This document shows positions 5,903 through 6,487 of a DNA stretch of 6,487 nt, one piece after another. The stretch is from contig DAJS01000005.1 in assembly GCA_002496425.1 (NCBI GenBank), forward strand, positions 6,123 to 12,609. The letters run 5' to 3'. This DNA comes from Acidilobaceae archaeon UBA162 (GTDB taxonomy: Archaea > Thermoproteota > Thermoprotei_A > Sulfolobales > Acidilobaceae). The translations under genes were made by a program, and so were the position numbers. The notes below the pieces were generated by a model. It saw nothing but the letters and a program-made list of their open reading frames with translations. It did not search any database and had not been told where the DNA came from. The first letter of the stretch is position 1; each line of letters begins with the position of its first letter.

Positions 5903-6340
5903 TTAGAACGGCTTTACTGATTGCTCAGCGCCGCAGGCCTCACACACAAGTAGCCAAACCTTGCCCTTACGCTCCAGGTGAGTGTCTATGCTGCCACACG
6001 TGGGACAGCGCACGTAGTCCTTAACGAACATATCGAGGACCTGCCTGACTATCTTGCCTGAGACCTTAACGCTGAGTGTTAGCTGACCTGAGCCACTGTC
6101 ATAGCTGCTGGCAGATGCTAGCTCCTTGGCCAGGTACCTCGACACTAGCTCGGGCTCGCGCTTCAGCCTCTGCGAGATCTCCCTGAAGTTCTTTATTATA
6201 GTCTGAGTGCCCACGCGTATGATCTGTGGCTCTGGCAGGTCCAGTGTTACCCCTGAGCCTCTAGGCGGTATTTTCTCATAAACCCTTGACAGCAGCCATT
6301 CATAGTCAGTAAGGTCGTGACTCTCCTCACTTCCTGACAT
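5903..6340 (-). CDS. aif2B: Translation initiation factor aIF2 subunit beta
   Basis: Beta subunit of the heterotrimeric archaeal initiation factor 2, which brings Met-tRNAi to the small ribosomal subunit in the cytoplasm. The 145 residues are the normal length. An N-terminal helix YEWLLSRVYEKIP (13-25), the part that binds the gamma subunit, is followed by PEPQIIRVGTQTIIKNF (about 36-52), typical of the central domain, then a helical part containing SRYLAKEL (67-74) and the strand LTLSVKVSGK (87-96). The C-terminal zinc ribbon has C112/C115 (RCPTCGS) and C133/C136 (CEACGA). The ATG at 6340 has a GGGAG-like site upstream. It points the same way as the fix operon, but the 122-bp gap with its own TATA box suggests separate transcription. 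It is divergent from the tRNA gene. Nothing unusual is seen in the protein. Confidence 0.95.
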   Translation of the reverse strand: MSGSEESHDLTDYEWLLSRVYEKIPPRGSGVTLDLPEPQIIRVGTQTIIKNFREISQRLKREPELVSRYLAKELASASSYDSGSGQLTLSVKVSGKIVRQVLDMFVKDYVRCPTCGSIDTHLERKGKVWLLVCEACGAEQSVKPF

Positions 6341-6371
6341 GATCTTCTCCCTGAACCTCAGGAGGCCGCCC

Positions 6372-6380
6372 CTAATATGT
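6372..6380 (-). promoter_or_regulatory. Possible TATA box of aif2B
   Basis: On the minus strand ACATATTAG is centred about 36 nt before the aif2B ATG, the same geometry as at fixC, predicting a short leader. A second candidate, TTTAAG, lies further up at 6404-6409 and would give a leader of about 40 nt. I cannot decide between them. Confidence 0.4.
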
Positions 6381-6403
6381 CCTAGGCCTGTAAGAGAAGA
6401 GCC

Positions 6404-6409
6404 CTTAAA
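6404..6409 (+). promoter_or_regulatory. Possible TATA box of tRNA-Ala
   Basis: CTTAAA is centred about 35 nt before the mature tRNA 5' end, so transcription could begin a few bases upstream of it. On the other strand the same bases read TTTAAG and could serve aif2B. The 101-bp region 6341-6441 is the shared divergent control region. Confidence 0.45.
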
Positions 6410-6441
6410 CCCCCATAGATGTGCTTTGCAGAGGGGCCTGT

Positions 6442-6487
6442 GGGCCGGTAGCTCAGCTGGAAGAGCGCTCGGCTTGCACCCGAGAGG
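6442..6487 (+). tRNA. tRNA-Ala (anticodon UGC), 3' part beyond the window
   Basis: The sequence fits the tRNA cloverleaf from its first base: acceptor strand GGGCCGG (6442-6448), the linker TA, a D-stem GCTC/GAGC (6451-6454 and 6463-6466), then an anticodon stem CTCGG/CCGAG closing the 7-nt loop CTTGCAC (6473-6479) with anticodon TGC at 6475-6477. TGC reads alanine codons. No intron is present at the usual archaeal position next to the anticodon, because the stem closes directly. The window ends in the variable loop, so the T-arm, the 3' acceptor strand and any CCA are not visible. Confidence 0.93.

Noticed and set aside
1..6487. CRISPR arrays, insertion sequences, attachment sites or signs of recent transfer
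   Set aside because: No direct repeat-spacer pattern, transposase, integrase or tRNA-flanking duplication is visible; codon and base use appear uniform across the genes.

Overview
The window looks like chromosomal DNA from a thermophilic crenarchaeote. The signs are an archaeal translation initiation factor aIF2 beta, a tRNA-Ala(UGC), TATA-box promoters about 35-38 nt ahead of starts, GGTGA/GAGGTG-type ribosome binding sites, frequent TTG starts, heavy AGG/AGA/ATA codon use and very tight gene packing. The G+C is moderate. I cannot name the genus from the sequence; an Acidilobus-like or other Thermoproteota lineage is only a guess.

Layout. Positions 1-933 (+) hold the 3' part of a metallo-beta-lactamase/beta-CASP-like nuclease whose start lies before the window. 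A small four-helix membrane protein (911-1471, +) overlaps its end and is probably co-transcribed. This pair runs head-on into a five-gene minus-strand operon that occupies 5780 down to 1418, and the last genes of the two units overlap antisense by 54 bp. Next to the operon promoter, a 122-bp intergenic region (5781-5902) carries a TATA box and a 29-bp imperfect palindrome. Beyond it lies aif2B (6340-5903, -). A 101-bp divergent promoter region then separates aif2B from a tRNA-Ala that is cut off by the window end.

The core of the window is the operon fixC-fixX-fixA(etfB)-fixB(etfA)-fdhE-like. FixABCX/EtfABCX complexes are electron-bifurcating electron transfer flavoproteins. EtfAB oxidises NADH and splits the electrons: one branch reduces ferredoxin or flavodoxin, the other passes through the FixX iron-sulfur protein and the FixC flavoprotein to membrane quinone. 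The genes overlap by 4 bp (ATGA) or are spaced by 10-14 bp, which points to one transcript and coupled translation.

Two things depart from the usual set. The EtfA protein has a three-cysteine N-terminal extension. A fifth gene encodes a protein with four CxxC motifs, resembling the formate dehydrogenase accessory protein FdhE, although no formate dehydrogenase is in view. These two points, together with the palindrome next to the operon promoter, are the parts most worth following up.
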